DNA of 64,000 bases from CAMCXE01 sp036520615 (GTDB lineage: Bacteria > Pseudomonadota > Gammaproteobacteria > Pseudomonadales > Cellvibrionaceae): NCBI GenBank assembly GCA_036520615.1, contig DATDJI010000085.1:1-64000 (forward strand), given 5' to 3'. The position numbers were made by a program, and so were the translations under genes. Position 1 is the first letter of the stretch. Every line of letters begins with the position of its first letter. Under the pieces are notes generated by a model. That model saw nothing but the letters and a program-made list of their open reading frames with translations. It did no database searches and was not told where the DNA came from. Positions 26,267 to 36,178 of the stretch are shown piece after piece.

Positions 26267-29200
26267 ATGGGTGTTTTCCGCTGTCTGATTTGTTTGTATG
26301 TAGTTCTCGCAAGCCTGCAGGGGTTTGCCTGTAGTGATATAGAAGAACTACGTTTTGCCCATTGGATGGACGAATCTTCCTCTGCACAAGAGTCCATCGG
26401 CGTAGTAAATGTAATTGAGCAAGATACTCAGGGCGTAATTTGGGCGGGTGGGCAAAACGGCCTGGCGCGTTTTAATGGCAATCGCTTCACGCTGTTTCGC
26501 TATTCTATTAATGATGCAAATACCCTTAGTAATTCCTACGTCTCGTCCATCGTCAACGGCGCTCAAGGTGTTCTTTGGATAGGCACTCATGCTGGACTCA
26601 ATTCCTATAACGATCGTACTGGACGCTTTACCCGCTATGACCACTTAAATGGCGCCTTACCAGCGGATAATATCAACAGCGTGCTATTTGAAAATGGCCG
26701 ACTTTGGATAGGCACAACTCAGGGGCTATGGGTACTGAATAAGGACGCCGTGAAGGCTGAGGAGATTCGGGCTTTACACGGCACGAATATAGGCGCACTG
26801 CGAGCAGGTAAAAGTGGCGAGCTGTGGCTAGGTACAGCAAACGGCCTGGCGCTTTGGCAGCCGGAACATGCCCAATTAACCTGGCGCGGCAGCCGTAAGC
26901 TCGATGTGCGCGCCCTGGCGTTAGATGAACGCGGCGATTTATGGGTGGGAAGTTTTAACCAAGGCTTGCTGCAAGTTGATTTAGATAGCGATGAATGGCG
27001 CAGTTACGGCAAGGCGGAAGGGTTAGAGGGGCAGCTGATTTGGGCGCTGGAATACAACCAGCGCGGCGAACTATGGGTAGCCTCTGAACGCGGCGGTGTC
27101 AGTCGTTTTGACCCTGTCCAAAAACGCTTTATGTCGAGTACTTGGCACCTGAGCAGACCATCAAGCCTTGCGTCGAATAAAGCTAAAGCACTCAAAACCG
27201 ATACATTGGGCGACCTATGGGTGGGCTTGTTTCCCAGCGGCATCGACCATGCCAGCCGCTTTGCTAATCAATTTTGTAATTACCAAGGCGCGGATGATGA
27301 TAGTGGCTTAACCCATCGCAGCGTGCTGAGCCTTTTGCCCAGTACTTCGGCCACCGAGGGCCTGTGGGTAGGCACTGAAAATGGCCTGAATTTTTATAAT
27401 GCCAACAGTCAGCGTTTCAGCCATTTTTTACCGAACCCTGGCGCGGCTGGCAGCTTGCAGTCCGGCGCTATTTTAGCCTTGGCACCGGGCGACACGCCGG
27501 ACGATTTATGGGTGAGTGCTTGGGGTAGTGGGCTTTATCAATACAGCGTGAAAAATAACACATTCAGTCAAATAGCGGCGCAGCCAAATAAACCCCACGC
27601 ACTGCAAACCTCTTATGTATGGGCATTACTGCGCGCGCAGGACGGCACCTTATACGTGGGTGGTGAAAGCGGTGGCCTACACATTTATCAAGGCAAAGGG
27701 CAGTTTGAATATTTTCTGCCGGATCCAAAAAATCCCAACAGTATTAGCAGCGCGTTCGTGCGCAGCCTTCTTCAAACACGCAGTGGCAGGATATTTGTCG
27801 GCACAACTGCAGGGCTTGATGAATACTTTCCTAAGCGTAAGGAGTTTGTTCATTGGCTGCGAGACGAGCGCGGTGAATTTCGTTTTGGCGCGAGCATTAT
27901 TGCGCAATTTGAAGCTGCCGATGGCACTCTGTGGTTAGGCACGCAAGGCGCTGGACTCATTCGTTTTGACCCGGTGCATCGCACGCACCGGGTATTTACA
28001 CTTGCCGATGGTTTGCCGTCGGATTTTGTAGCTGCTATTAATCAGGACGCGAACGGTGTTATTTGGGTGAGCACGCTGCGCGGTTTGGCGCATTTAAATG
28101 TGGACCATTTTGAAGGCTTAGATAAAAGCCTCGGGCCCGTGGGCAATAATTTCAATCGCAATGCCAGTGCGTTTATCGACGACAGCCAACTGTGGTTTGG
28201 CGGCGTTGATGGGCTTACGCAATTTAATCCGCACACTTTAATGAACGAAGCAGCATCGCCCGGAGTGGTGCATTTTGCTGAGCTGCGTCTGCTCAATAAG
28301 CCTCAGGCTATAGGCACAGATTTGTTGCCCGAAGCATTGGATTATCTGCCGCAAATTGTGTTGGACGCCAGCAGCCCTATGTTTTCCATAGATTTTTACG
28401 CGTTAAATTATCGCGCCCCACAATTAAATCACTTTGCCTATCGGTTAGTAGGGGTTGATGCTGATTTTATTGATGTAGACGCGCAGAGTACGGCAACCTA
28501 CACGCACTTGCCTGCGGGCACTTATACGTTTCAAGTGAAGGCCGCCGATAGCTTAGGACAGTGGCAGCCGCAGTTAAAAGAATTGCGCATTATTATGAAG
28601 CCTGCTTGGTGGAGATCTTATTGGGCTTTCACCGTCTATTTCGCGCTTGCAGCGCTGGGTGCATTGGTGCTTTGGCGTTTTCAGAAAAAACGCCGGGATC
28701 TATTACACGCACAAGCATTGAACGAAAAGTTACGCCAGTTGGATCAATTAAAAGATACATTTTTGGCCAACACCAGCCACGAATTGCGCACACCCTTAAA
28801 TGGCATTATTGGCCTTGCCGAAGCACTCACCGATGGCGCCCAGGGGGAGCTAAGTGAAGGTGTGCAGAAAACTCTAAAATTAATTTCCAGCTCTGGGCGC
28901 AGGCTATCGTATTTAATTAACGATATTTTGGATTTTTCTAAATTATCCAAAAAAGATTTGCAGCTGAGCGTACACCCATTGGCGTTACCTACGCTGATCG
29001 AGGGCGTATTAGAATTAGTACACCCGCTCGTGGGAGATAAATCGCTTACACTAATTAACGCTGTGCCCAACAACTTGCCGAATGTTTTGGCGGACGCCAA
29101 TCGGGTACAGCAAATTCTATTGAATTTAATCGGCAATGCAGTGAAATTTACACCCGCAGGTAATGTGCGCGTCAGTGCGCAATTAGTTGACGGCCGAGTT

Positions 29201-30490
29201 GAAATTCACGTGCAGGATACGGGGATTGGCATCGCGCAAAAAGATAAGGACGCGATATTCCATGAATTCTCCCAAGTGGACAGCAGCGAAGTGCGCGCCC
29301 AGGGCGGCACAGGTTTGGGGCTCGCTATTGCCAAGCGATTAGTGCAATTACACGGCGGGCAATTGCAGTTAAATTCCAAACTCGGCGAGGGCGCAGATTT
29401 TTATTTTTCTCTAGCTGTAGCCGCAGAGGCTGCGCATTCTGAACTATTAGCAGATGAACCGGCTTTAAGTGCAGTAGAGGATACCCATACTGTACTATTG
29501 GAAAAAGCTCCCGGATGCACTAATACGCTGTTATACCCGCAAGATATTATTGGGCAATTTACAATATTGATTGTGGATGATGATCCGATTAATCGTATGG
29601 TGCTCAATAGTATTTTAAAACTGCATCAACATCAGGTTTTGGAAGCGAATAGCGGGCAGCAGGCGCTGGAATTATTAGCAACAAATAACAGCGTCGACAT
29701 GGTTATTTTAGATGTAATGATGCCGATTATGAGCGGATTTGAAGCCGCTATGCGTATTCGCGTGCAACACCCCGTGCATTTATTGCCGATTATTTTTCTC
29801 ACTGCAAAAAATTACAGTGAGGATCTGGTGCGGGGTTTTGTGGCGGGTGGCAATGATTTTTTAACCAAACCGGTTTCAAAACCCGAATTACTCACCCGCG
29901 TAACCAGTCATTTACGATTATTACAAATCAATCGCAAGCTGGAAGAAAATATCAAAAATCGTGACTTAGAATATACGTCCACGCAGGTTGAGCTGCAAGC
30001 GCTTGATACAATCATCGCAAGTTTAAATCGCGAGATGAACCCACAAATTTTGTTGAAAACACTTTTAAATCAAATGCTGCTGTTGGTGCAACATGCCGAT
30101 GGCGCGAGTTTATGGCAGTTAAATGATTCGCGCGGCTGGATTTGTTCTGCGGCTTTGGCGCTGGATCATAAATATTTAGGGGAGCATTGTTTTAGCGTCG
30201 ATAGTGCACTTGTCAATTATTTAGCGACGCTTGAGCAATCTCATCAACCGATCCATGCGCTCAGCGACTTTAAAAATACACCCTTAGCGCCTCTATATGA
30301 TTTTTTCCAGCAGCCGGACCACACACTTATTGCGGTGGTGGCTGCAGAAAATCAATTGGCAGGATTTATCGCCTTAAGCTACACTGGCACTGCACCTAAA
30401 ATAGACGAATATTTAGTGAACGCAATTAATCGCATTAAAGGCCATACAACAAGCGTGTTATTAAAGGCGAAAATGCTGCAGGTTATTTAG
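26267..30490 (+). CDS. Hybrid two-component sensor kinase with Reg_prop propeller and C-terminal GAF-like domain
   Basis: The 1407-residue protein has, in order, a signal sequence (residues 1-22), a periplasmic two-component-regulator propeller (about 40-690) with many repeats such as GVIWAGGQNGLARFNG and GVLWIGTHAGLNSYND, a Y_Y_Y domain (about 705-775), one membrane helix (about 785-805), HisKA with the phospho-histidine in NTSHELRTPLNG, HATPase_c with DTGIGIAQKDKDAIF and GTGLGLAI, a receiver domain (about 1105-1225) with LDVMMPIMSG and a C-terminal GAF-like domain (about 1240-1407). This is like the HTCS proteins that sense polysaccharide fragments, but the output is a GAF-like domain rather than AraC DNA-binding. 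The target is unknown. Confidence 0.92.
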   Translation: MGVFRCLICLYVVLASLQGFACSDIEELRFAHWMDESSSAQESIGVVNVIEQDTQGVIWAGGQNGLARFNGNRFTLFRYSINDANTLSNSYVSSIVNGAQGVLWIGTHAGLNSYNDRTGRFTRYDHLNGALPADNINSVLFENGRLWIGTTQGLWVLNKDAVKAEEIRALHGTNIGALRAGKSGELWLGTANGLALWQPEHAQLTWRGSRKLDVRALALDERGDLWVGSFNQGLLQVDLDSDEWRSYGKAEGLEGQLIWALEYNQRGELWVASERGGVSRFDPVQKRFMSSTWHLSRPSSLASNKAKALKTDTLGDLWVGLFPSGIDHASRFANQFCNYQGADDDSGLTHRSVLSLLPSTSATEGLWVGTENGLNFYNANSQRFSHFLPNPGAAGSLQSGAILALAPGDTPDDLWVSAWGSGLYQYSVKNNTFSQIAAQPNKPHALQTSYVWALLRAQDGTLYVGGESGGLHIYQGKGQFEYFLPDPKNPNSISSAFVRSLLQTRSGRIFVGTTAGLDEYFPKRKEFVHWLRDERGEFRFGASIIAQFEAADGTLWLGTQGAGLIRFDPVHRTHRVFTLADGLPSDFVAAINQDANGVIWVSTLRGLAHLNVDHFEGLDKSLGPVGNNFNRNASAFIDDSQLWFGGVDGLTQFNPHTLMNEAASPGVVHFAELRLLNKPQAIGTDLLPEALDYLPQIVLDASSPMFSIDFYALNYRAPQLNHFAYRLVGVDADFIDVDAQSTATYTHLPAGTYTFQVKAADSLGQWQPQLKELRIIMKPAWWRSYWAFTVYFALAALGALVLWRFQKKRRDLLHAQALNEKLRQLDQLKDTFLANTSHELRTPLNGIIGLAEALTDGAQGELSEGVQKTLKLISSSGRRLSYLINDILDFSKLSKKDLQLSVHPLALPTLIEGVLELVHPLVGDKSLTLINAVPNNLPNVLADANRVQQILLNLIGNAVKFTPAGNVRVSAQLVDGRVEIHVQDTGIGIAQKDKDAIFHEFSQVDSSEVRAQGGTGLGLAIAKRLVQLHGGQLQLNSKLGEGADFYFSLAVAAEAAHSELLADEPALSAVEDTHTVLLEKAPGCTNTLLYPQDIIGQFTILIVDDDPINRMVLNSILKLHQHQVLEANSGQQALELLATNNSVDMVILDVMMPIMSGFEAAMRIRVQHPVHLLPIIFLTAKNYSEDLVRGFVAGGNDFLTKPVSKPELLTRVTSHLRLLQINRKLEENIKNRDLEYTSTQVELQALDTIIASLNREMNPQILLKTLLNQMLLLVQHADGASLWQLNDSRGWICSAALALDHKYLGEHCFSVDSALVNYLATLEQSHQPIHALSDFKNTPLAPLYDFFQQPDHTLIAVVAAENQLAGFIALSYTGTAPKIDEYLVNAINRIKGHTTSVLLKAKMLQVI

Positions 30491-30763
30491 CGTAGCTCTG
30501 AAACATTACCTCACTCGCGCACGCGTCGTTAAATTTTAAGAAAATGCTAATTTACTACGTGTAGCTCGGCAACCGCTCTGTGTTGCTATCGATTTCATTC
30601 CAGATAAAATTCTTCTTCCCTCTTCTATGGACTCGTCCGCTTTTTTTGGAAAATTTGCCTAGTGGGGGGCGCCTAGCCGGGGGGCGCCCAGCCAGCGCTT
30701 CGCGGCATACATTTTTTAGCGCTTGCTTAGCTCGCAGCCATTGAAAAACGGCTGCATAGAGTA
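30491..30763. other. Convergent intergenic region with a 15-bp tandem repeat
   Basis: The region lies between convergent genes. It contains two adjacent copies of a GC-rich 15-mer starting GGGGGGCGCC (30664-30678 and 30679-30693, one mismatch). No clear terminator with a T-run was seen. Confidence 0.6.
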
Positions 30764-31372
30764 TTAATTAAAACTGCCCGTCGCCAAAAAATAGCCTAAG
30801 CCAATAAGGCTCACACCACCGGCTAGCCAACGTGTAGCCGTAGAAGTTAAGGCCTGGGTGGCAATAAATCCTGCGGTAAAACACGCACCAAAACCAACAG
30901 TTAAACCTGCATAAAATGCTAATGGCTGCTGCAATTGTGCCAACACAGGTCCGTGCGCTAAACCGTGAAATAACGCGAAAATTATGCTCGCTACAGCTTG
31001 CGCTGCGAGCGTTAAATGTTTGCGGGCAACTATCAATCCCCCCCAAAACAATACGGAAAATCCAATTATCGGCTCCGGGTTTACACTCCAGCCGTGCACA
31101 CCTAAATAAGCCCCGGTAATTGCCCCTAGTGCAAATAAAATTGGCAGCCAAAACCAATTTTTATGCACGTGCGTTCCAGAAGTGGTTTTTGGTGAAAGGG
31201 CAAATAAGGCTGCGAGCGCGCCTAAACACCAGAGGGCTGCTAAGTGATCGGCGCCCGAGAGCGTATGCATAATGCCACCGCTAAATCCATCGCTGGAGAT
31301 GGAACTAACATGGGCAAATGCAAGGCTTGGGCATAGGCCTGCGCTTATTGCTAAGATTTTTTTTATATGCAT
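30764..31372 (-). CDS. ureJ: HupE/UreJ family membrane protein
   Basis: The 202-residue protein has a signal-like N-terminus and six or so membrane helices, with GIMHTLSGADHLAALWCLGALAAL and IFALFHGLAHGPVLA, both with conserved histidines that could bind nickel. HupE/UreJ proteins are likely nickel transporters for urease or hydrogenase. Position downstream of ureG suggests UreJ. The ATG follows GAGGAAC with good spacing. A role in nickel supply is inferred. Confidence 0.88.
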   Translation of the reverse strand: MHIKKILAISAGLCPSLAFAHVSSISSDGFSGGIMHTLSGADHLAALWCLGALAALFALSPKTTSGTHVHKNWFWLPILFALGAITGAYLGVHGWSVNPEPIIGFSVLFWGGLIVARKHLTLAAQAVASIIFALFHGLAHGPVLAQLQQPLAFYAGLTVGFGACFTAGFIATQALTSTATRWLAGGVSLIGLGYFLATGSFN

Positions 31373-31589
31373 TGTGGGTTCCTCGCTAGGATTTAATATT
31401 TGTGCAAGCCAATCGTACGTTTTTGTTAAACATTTAGGAGACTCTAATTAATAGGTATTTTAAAAATGTATGAGTAAGTGCAAGTGGCTGCGCGGGTTTG
31501 CTGCCGGTGCGGATTTTGCAAATACCTATTCATTACAGCTGCGCTATCAAATACATTAAATATTTTTGCTATTTATCAAACCACATATT

Positions 31590-32207
31590 TTATTTTGAAG
31601 GCGTTAACATGCCTTGTTGCTCAATAAACGCAATTACATCGACAACGCCTGTACCGTCTTTTAAATTGGTAAAAATAAAGGGTTTGGCGCCGCGCATTTT
31701 TTTCGCATCGCGATCCATAACGCCTAAATCCGCCCCTACCATAGGTGCTATATCAATTTTATTTATAATTAATAAATCCGACTTGGTAATGCCAGGCCCA
31801 CCTTTGCGCGGGATTTTATCGCCAGCGCCGGTATCAATTACATACAGCGTTAAATCTGACAGTTCTGGGCTAAATGTAGCGGCTAAATTGTCACCGCCGC
31901 TTTCAATAATAATCAGGTCTAAATCAGGAAAGCGCGTTTGCAGCTCTTCTACCGCAGATAAATTCATTGAAGCATCTTCGCGAATTGCCGTGTGCGGGCA
32001 GCCGCCGGTTTCTACCCCTAAAATACGCTCCGCCTCTAAGGCTTCGTGGCGTAGCAAAAATTCGGCATCTTCTTTGGTGTAAATATCGTTAGTAATTACG
32101 GCGATGTGGTATTTATCTTTTAGCTCGCCGCAGAGGGTTTTTACCAGCGCGGTTTTGCCAGAACCCACAGGGCCGCCGATGCCTAAACGTAAGGGTGGTT
32201 TTGTCAC
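31590..32207 (-). CDS. ureG: Urease accessory GTPase UreG
   Basis: UreG is the GTPase that drives nickel insertion into urease. The 205-residue protein has the P-loop GIGGPVGSGKTAL, the nickel/zinc CPH motif in GVETGGCPHTAIREDASMN, IIIESGGDNLAATFSPEL and the guanine-binding NKIDIAP. Length and sequence match UreG throughout. It starts at a GTG (32205-32207 on the minus strand); the nearby ATG is out of frame. It is separated from ureF by about 90 bases. Confidence 0.96.
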   Translation of the reverse strand: MTKPPLRLGIGGPVGSGKTALVKTLCGELKDKYHIAVITNDIYTKEDAEFLLRHEALEAERILGVETGGCPHTAIREDASMNLSAVEELQTRFPDLDLIIIESGGDNLAATFSPELSDLTLYVIDTGAGDKIPRKGGPGITKSDLLIINKIDIAPMVGADLGVMDRDAKKMRGAKPFIFTNLKDGTGVVDVIAFIEQQGMLTPSK

Positions 32208-32298
32208 GGTAATGTCTCATCAATTAAAGTTAAAAATTTATCGAATACCTGCCTAATAGGCCGCAAGCCCCGGCAGGGCGGAGAATCTCAAATGCCTG

Positions 32299-32955
32299 TT
32301 ATGAGCGAAACAGCCGTGAATACTGGCCTTCGTGCAAACTTGACGCCATCGCCAAACCCGGCAGGCCTCGCCCTAGCTCCTCATCGCTGCGCTCAGCTGC
32401 CGCTGTACACAAAGCAGGTACGTGGGGCAGCAGTTTAATCAGTATTTGCTGAGCCTGGGTTTGCCCGAGAGGCACAAGTTTAGTAGCGGCGGCGACTTGG
32501 TTTTCCAGCCAAGCCCAAAGAAATCCACAGCATAAGTCGTCCATAGGAATTGCCCAATGCACACCCGCCTGTGCAAATTGGCTGGCATAGGTGGGAGGTG
32601 AATTTAAGCTGGTGACGGGCACATCAAGCCCTTTTAATAATCGCGCGAGGGCGCCGCCAAGTTGTTCGTCCTCCAATAATAACTCGCGGCTTTCGCGGCA
32701 GGCGCGTAGGTAGTCATTCCAATAATTAACACAGGTGTAATCCTTTTGCGCCCAGGCATCGTACAGTCTGCGCAAAATCGGCAGGTCAGTAAAACTCAGT
32801 GTGTGCTGCATCAGACCCAACAACCAATCGGCAATTGCCTCGGGGGTTGTAAGCCAACGGCTATCGATGGCGTATTCAAGCCCCTGCGAGTAGGCATAGG
32901 CACCGATAGGTAGGGCCGGGCTACACAGGTGCAATAGATGAAGCTTTTGCATCAT
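32299..32955 (-). CDS. ureF: Urease accessory protein UreF
   Basis: UreF bridges UreG and the urease-UreD complex. The 218-residue protein is all-helical with the N-terminal LLHLCSPALPIGAYAYSQGLEYAID signature of UreF, and a C-terminal LGRGLPGLAMASSLHEGQYSRLFRS region that matches the family end. It starts about 20 bases after the ureE stop, with two adjacent ATGs (32955 or 32952). Cytoplasmic. Confidence 0.95.
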   Translation of the reverse strand: MMQKLHLLHLCSPALPIGAYAYSQGLEYAIDSRWLTTPEAIADWLLGLMQHTLSFTDLPILRRLYDAWAQKDYTCVNYWNDYLRACRESRELLLEDEQLGGALARLLKGLDVPVTSLNSPPTYASQFAQAGVHWAIPMDDLCCGFLWAWLENQVAAATKLVPLGQTQAQQILIKLLPHVPALCTAAAERSDEELGRGLPGLAMASSLHEGQYSRLFRS

Positions 32956-32974
32956 ATTGGTTTATTCGGTCGCA

Positions 32975-33463
32975 TCAATGATGGTGGCCGCCACCGATTA
33001 ATAATATCGATTTATTGTGATAGGCGCCGGACTCCGGATGAAATGGCAGCGAATGATGGCAGACGCTAAGCCCGAGTCCTTCCACCATGGCATCAAGCAC
33101 ATGGTCCTGTTGATAGCGTAAAAAATTGGTGCCGATTTGTAGTGCCACATGGCGGTTGCCCAGGTGATAAGCCGCCGTCGTAAGCTTTAGAGCATCGCTG
33201 CTGTCCACCTGGCTGCAGGCTTCGCTGGCAGCACGTATAACAACTGTTTCACCAGTGCGACAGAGTAAAACATCACCTTCTTTTAATACTTGGCCGCGAG
33301 GCAAAAACCATCCCAGAGGTTTACCGCATTGGGTTTGCGTTTTATGCCGGCTTTTTTGCCGCTCATTGTACGTAGCTATTACTACTAAACAGTTATCCGA
33401 AGAGGCGGTGGTGAGGCTCTCGGCTTCTAAAAGTGCTAAGTAGTCAAGGGTGGGTTCAGTCAT
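32975..33463 (-). CDS. ureE: Urease accessory nickel metallochaperone UreE
   Basis: UreE delivers nickel to the urease assembly complex. The 162-residue protein has the N-terminal beta domain with GKPLGWFLPRGQVLKEGDVL, the peptide-binding AYHLGNRHVALQIG motif with the metal-binding His, and a short histidine-ended C-terminus (GGGHHH) instead of a long histidine tail. AGGA lies before the ATG. It is the first gene of ureE-ureF-ureG-ureJ. No ureABC or ureD is in the window. Confidence 0.95.
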   Translation of the reverse strand: MTEPTLDYLALLEAESLTTASSDNCLVVIATYNERQKSRHKTQTQCGKPLGWFLPRGQVLKEGDVLLCRTGETVVIRAASEACSQVDSSDALKLTTAAYHLGNRHVALQIGTNFLRYQQDHVLDAMVEGLGLSVCHHSLPFHPESGAYHNKSILLIGGGHHH

Positions 33464-33724
33464 GGGAATTCCTGGAGCAGCAGTCGGGAGAGAAGCAATT
33501 ACTTCTCCAAAGCGGCGCTATCTAACCCTATTTTTACCTCTATATCCAGCCGCAGCGCTTAACGCGCGCGTGCTTAGAATTATGCGTATTTGCAGTCTGT
33601 GCACGGTAGCCGCGTGCTGCGCAGGCTGTCACAGATATATAGATGAATGCAGAGCGGTAACTTAACGCGTGTAGAAAATAACTGCTAGCCTGTCAGCATC
33701 TATTGTGATGCTTAGGTGGCAATG

Positions 33725-34495
33725 ATGATTAAGCAATTATTTTTTCGGCGGCTGTTTTCGCAAGCGTTTTCCTGTACGGCGCTGTTAATAGGCTTGAGCT
33801 TTTGTGGCATAGCCTGCGCCGAGCCTTCCGCACAGACGACAGCGCTTGGTGTGTTACCGGTAAAACGTGTGCAAGAGTTTAGTTGGATGTCGGTTGCGGA
33901 CTGGGAAAGGCAACATGCAGAAGATGTTTTAGTGGCCCAATTTGATCACGTTGATGTGCTATTTATCGGCGATTCCATCACGTCAGGATGGGATACCGAT
34001 ATATGGACACACACGTTTGCGCCATTAAAAGCAGCCAATTTTGCTATAGGTGGGGATCACACGGGTAATGTGTTGTGGAGGTTGCAACACGGCGCCATAG
34101 GCAATTTAAAACCGAAATTAGTTGTGCTGTTAATTGGTGTAAATAATTTTGGTCATTTAAATGAAGCACCTGCGCAGGTAGCGCAGGGCGTTGGCGCGGT
34201 AGTTAGGCAAATTCAACTAGCCTGGCCGCACAGTAAAATTTTACTAAACGCCATTTTGCCCTATGAAGCTGACGCTAAATCACCGAAACGCGCGCAGGTG
34301 AAACTCGCCAACACGTTGATTGCGCACTTGGCCGATGGCAAAGCAATTATTTATAAGGATTATGGCCAATTATTTCTCGATAAAAGTGGCAACATAACGG
34401 CGGATACTATGCCGGATTATTTGCACCCATCCGCGCAGGCCTATCGTTTGTGGGCGCAGGCATTGTTGCCGGATATTCAAGCGCTGTTGCATTAA
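33725..34495 (+). CDS. SGNH/GDSL hydrolase, secreted
   Basis: The 256-residue protein has a signal peptide and an SGNH hydrolase domain: block I DVLFIGDSITSGW with the serine, block II ANFAIGGD, block III LIGVNNFG and block V DYLHPSAQAY with catalytic Asp and His. It is close to PAF-acetylhydrolase-like bacterial esterases. The start at 33725 is preferred for spacing from AGGTGG (33714-33719). It is followed 39 bases later by a CE2 acetylesterase, suggesting that both deacetylate plant polysaccharides. The substrate is not known. Confidence 0.88.
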   Translation: MIKQLFFRRLFSQAFSCTALLIGLSFCGIACAEPSAQTTALGVLPVKRVQEFSWMSVADWERQHAEDVLVAQFDHVDVLFIGDSITSGWDTDIWTHTFAPLKAANFAIGGDHTGNVLWRLQHGAIGNLKPKLVVLLIGVNNFGHLNEAPAQVAQGVGAVVRQIQLAWPHSKILLNAILPYEADAKSPKRAQVKLANTLIAHLADGKAIIYKDYGQLFLDKSGNITADTMPDYLHPSAQAYRLWAQALLPDIQALLH

Positions 34496-34534
34496 CGCAG
34501 TTTGCTTTACCCAAATAATTGAGTAACCGATAGC

Positions 34535-35617
34535 GTGAACTCTCAGCGTTTAAAAACAGTAATGTCGGTATTTGTACTTTTATTAGTATGCGCATGTGTA
34601 CAACATCCACGCAAAACCCTCGACATGCTCGTGCGAGCGGACGCTCCCTATATTCAAATTATGGGGCGTACGGTGATTAATTCGGATTCTAGCCTTACCT
34701 TTGCCTATCCAGGTGTCATGTTTATCGCCGAAGTTAACGCCCGCGCGTTGGTATTAACTGTGTCCAGCAGCTCTGGTAATTCATGGGTGGATATTCAGGT
34801 GGATGAAGGCGCAAGTCGCGCGGTGAATATTGCCCAGGGCCAGCAGCAGTTAGAACTGTTTAGTTTTGCTACGGCGGGTCGGCATAAGGTTATCCTCACC
34901 CACCGCAGTGAGCCTTGGATTGGTGCAGTCACAATCACACAATGGGCAGCGATCGATGGGGTATTTTTACCTGCGCAGGGTTTGCCCGTACGTAAACTTA
35001 TGGTGCTCGGTGATTCGATAACCTGTGGTGAGGCAATTGAGCGAGTACCTGGAGAAGCTAAACATAGTGGCTGGTGGAGCAGTCGTAAATCCTATGGATT
35101 TCTAGCTGCGCAGGCATTAAATGCGCAGGTGCATTTGGTCTGTGCAGGTGGTAGAGGATTAACTCGCAGTTGGAATGGTAAAACTGATGATGCCAATTTA
35201 GCTGATTTTTACCGCTATTCATTGGGCGATGCCGACCATAATCAGCTTTGGAATGAGCAGCGCTATGTACCGGATTTAATCTTGGTGGCCATAGGTACAA
35301 ATGATTTTGCTCCAGGTATTCCCGAGCGCGCGCGCTACATCAATACCTATGTAAATTTTTTGAGGCAACTGCGGGATAATTATCCCTTCGCGCGCATCGT
35401 TATTACCGAAGGCTCGATGGTGCAGGGTGAAGCAAAAACTATATTGGTGGATTTTTTACAGCAAACTCTCAAGCAAATGAGCGATTTCAACATTGTTTAT
35501 TTTCCCTGCGCATACGCACCCGGTGATGTTCAAGATGCCCATCCTACTGCCGTGCAACATGAAAAATTGGCTGCGTCGCTAGTTGTCTTTATTCGCAAGC
35601 TGATGCACTGGGAGTAA
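34535..35617 (+). CDS. Carbohydrate esterase family 2 acetylesterase
   Basis: The 360-residue protein has a lipoprotein-like signal (LLLVCAC), an N-terminal beta-sandwich (about residues 35-145) with IQIMGRTVINSDSSLTFAYPG, and a C-terminal SGNH domain with MVLGDSITCGEA, VAIGTNDFAPG and the closing DAHPTAVQHE. This two-domain layout defines CE2, whose members remove acetyl groups from xylan or glucomannan, including enzymes of Cellvibrio japonicus. It starts at a GTG (34535) without a clear ribosome binding site; the in-frame ATG at 34562 is an alternative. Confidence 0.88.
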   Translation: MNSQRLKTVMSVFVLLLVCACVQHPRKTLDMLVRADAPYIQIMGRTVINSDSSLTFAYPGVMFIAEVNARALVLTVSSSSGNSWVDIQVDEGASRAVNIAQGQQQLELFSFATAGRHKVILTHRSEPWIGAVTITQWAAIDGVFLPAQGLPVRKLMVLGDSITCGEAIERVPGEAKHSGWWSSRKSYGFLAAQALNAQVHLVCAGGRGLTRSWNGKTDDANLADFYRYSLGDADHNQLWNEQRYVPDLILVAIGTNDFAPGIPERARYINTYVNFLRQLRDNYPFARIVITEGSMVQGEAKTILVDFLQQTLKQMSDFNIVYFPCAYAPGDVQDAHPTAVQHEKLAASLVVFIRKLMHWE

Positions 35618-36178
35618 TTCTGTCTGTGCAAATCAACAGATTAAGAGGGAATAACCTAATGGCAACTAAGAACACTCTGCAAAAACAGTGTTAAAAATCG
35701 ATATTTCTTACTCTTCGCGAATAAATATTTCCTGTCAAAGTCTCAGTAGAACCTACACTAAAACAGCTGAAATTGCGTGAGTGAGTTAAAAGGTAACGGA
35801 TGATTCTTGAGCCGGTGTTCCGCTTTACTTATTCGATGACCTATGTGATGCATCTTTGTGATGTGATTGCTTATAGTAAAAATTACATTTTTGTAGCAAC
35901 GATTGCATCTTAGTTGCTTTTACATATAGCAAAATGTGTAAATAGTTTTGATCGCTTCTTATAATAAAAACCGCGTAGTTATTTACTTTTAAAGTGTGGC
36001 GGGAAAAAGTGTCGCTGGAAAAGCACACGGATTATATTCGTGATGCTTATCTCATCTGCACATTCTGTTTTAATCTGTAGCACAGTAAGTGCAGAAGCTG
36101 TTTGACAAAAAAGAATTTTGCGCCGACTATCACAACAAAATAACAATAACAAACAACAACAAAAATCAGGGGCCATCC
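35618..36178. other. Intergenic region, 561 bp, ending in an A-rich leader
   Basis: No gene is supported. The last 45 bases before the next start form an A/C-rich leader, listed separately. The stretch at about 35880-35935 contains imperfect complementary AT-rich segments with no clear function. Confidence 0.5.
36132..36165 (+). promoter_or_regulatory. AANAANAA-type leader (possible Hfq/Crc target)
   Basis: A 34-base stretch reading ACAACAAAATAACAATAACA and continuing with further AAC repeats lies just before the AGGGG ribosome binding site of the 36179 gene. It resembles the A-rich motifs bound by Hfq with Crc in pseudomonads. The link is inferred from composition and position. Confidence 0.4.

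Noticed and set aside
33450..33665. Cys-rich open frame in the region upstream of ureE
   Set aside because: It overlaps the ureE start region on the other strand and has no ribosome binding site; likely chance.
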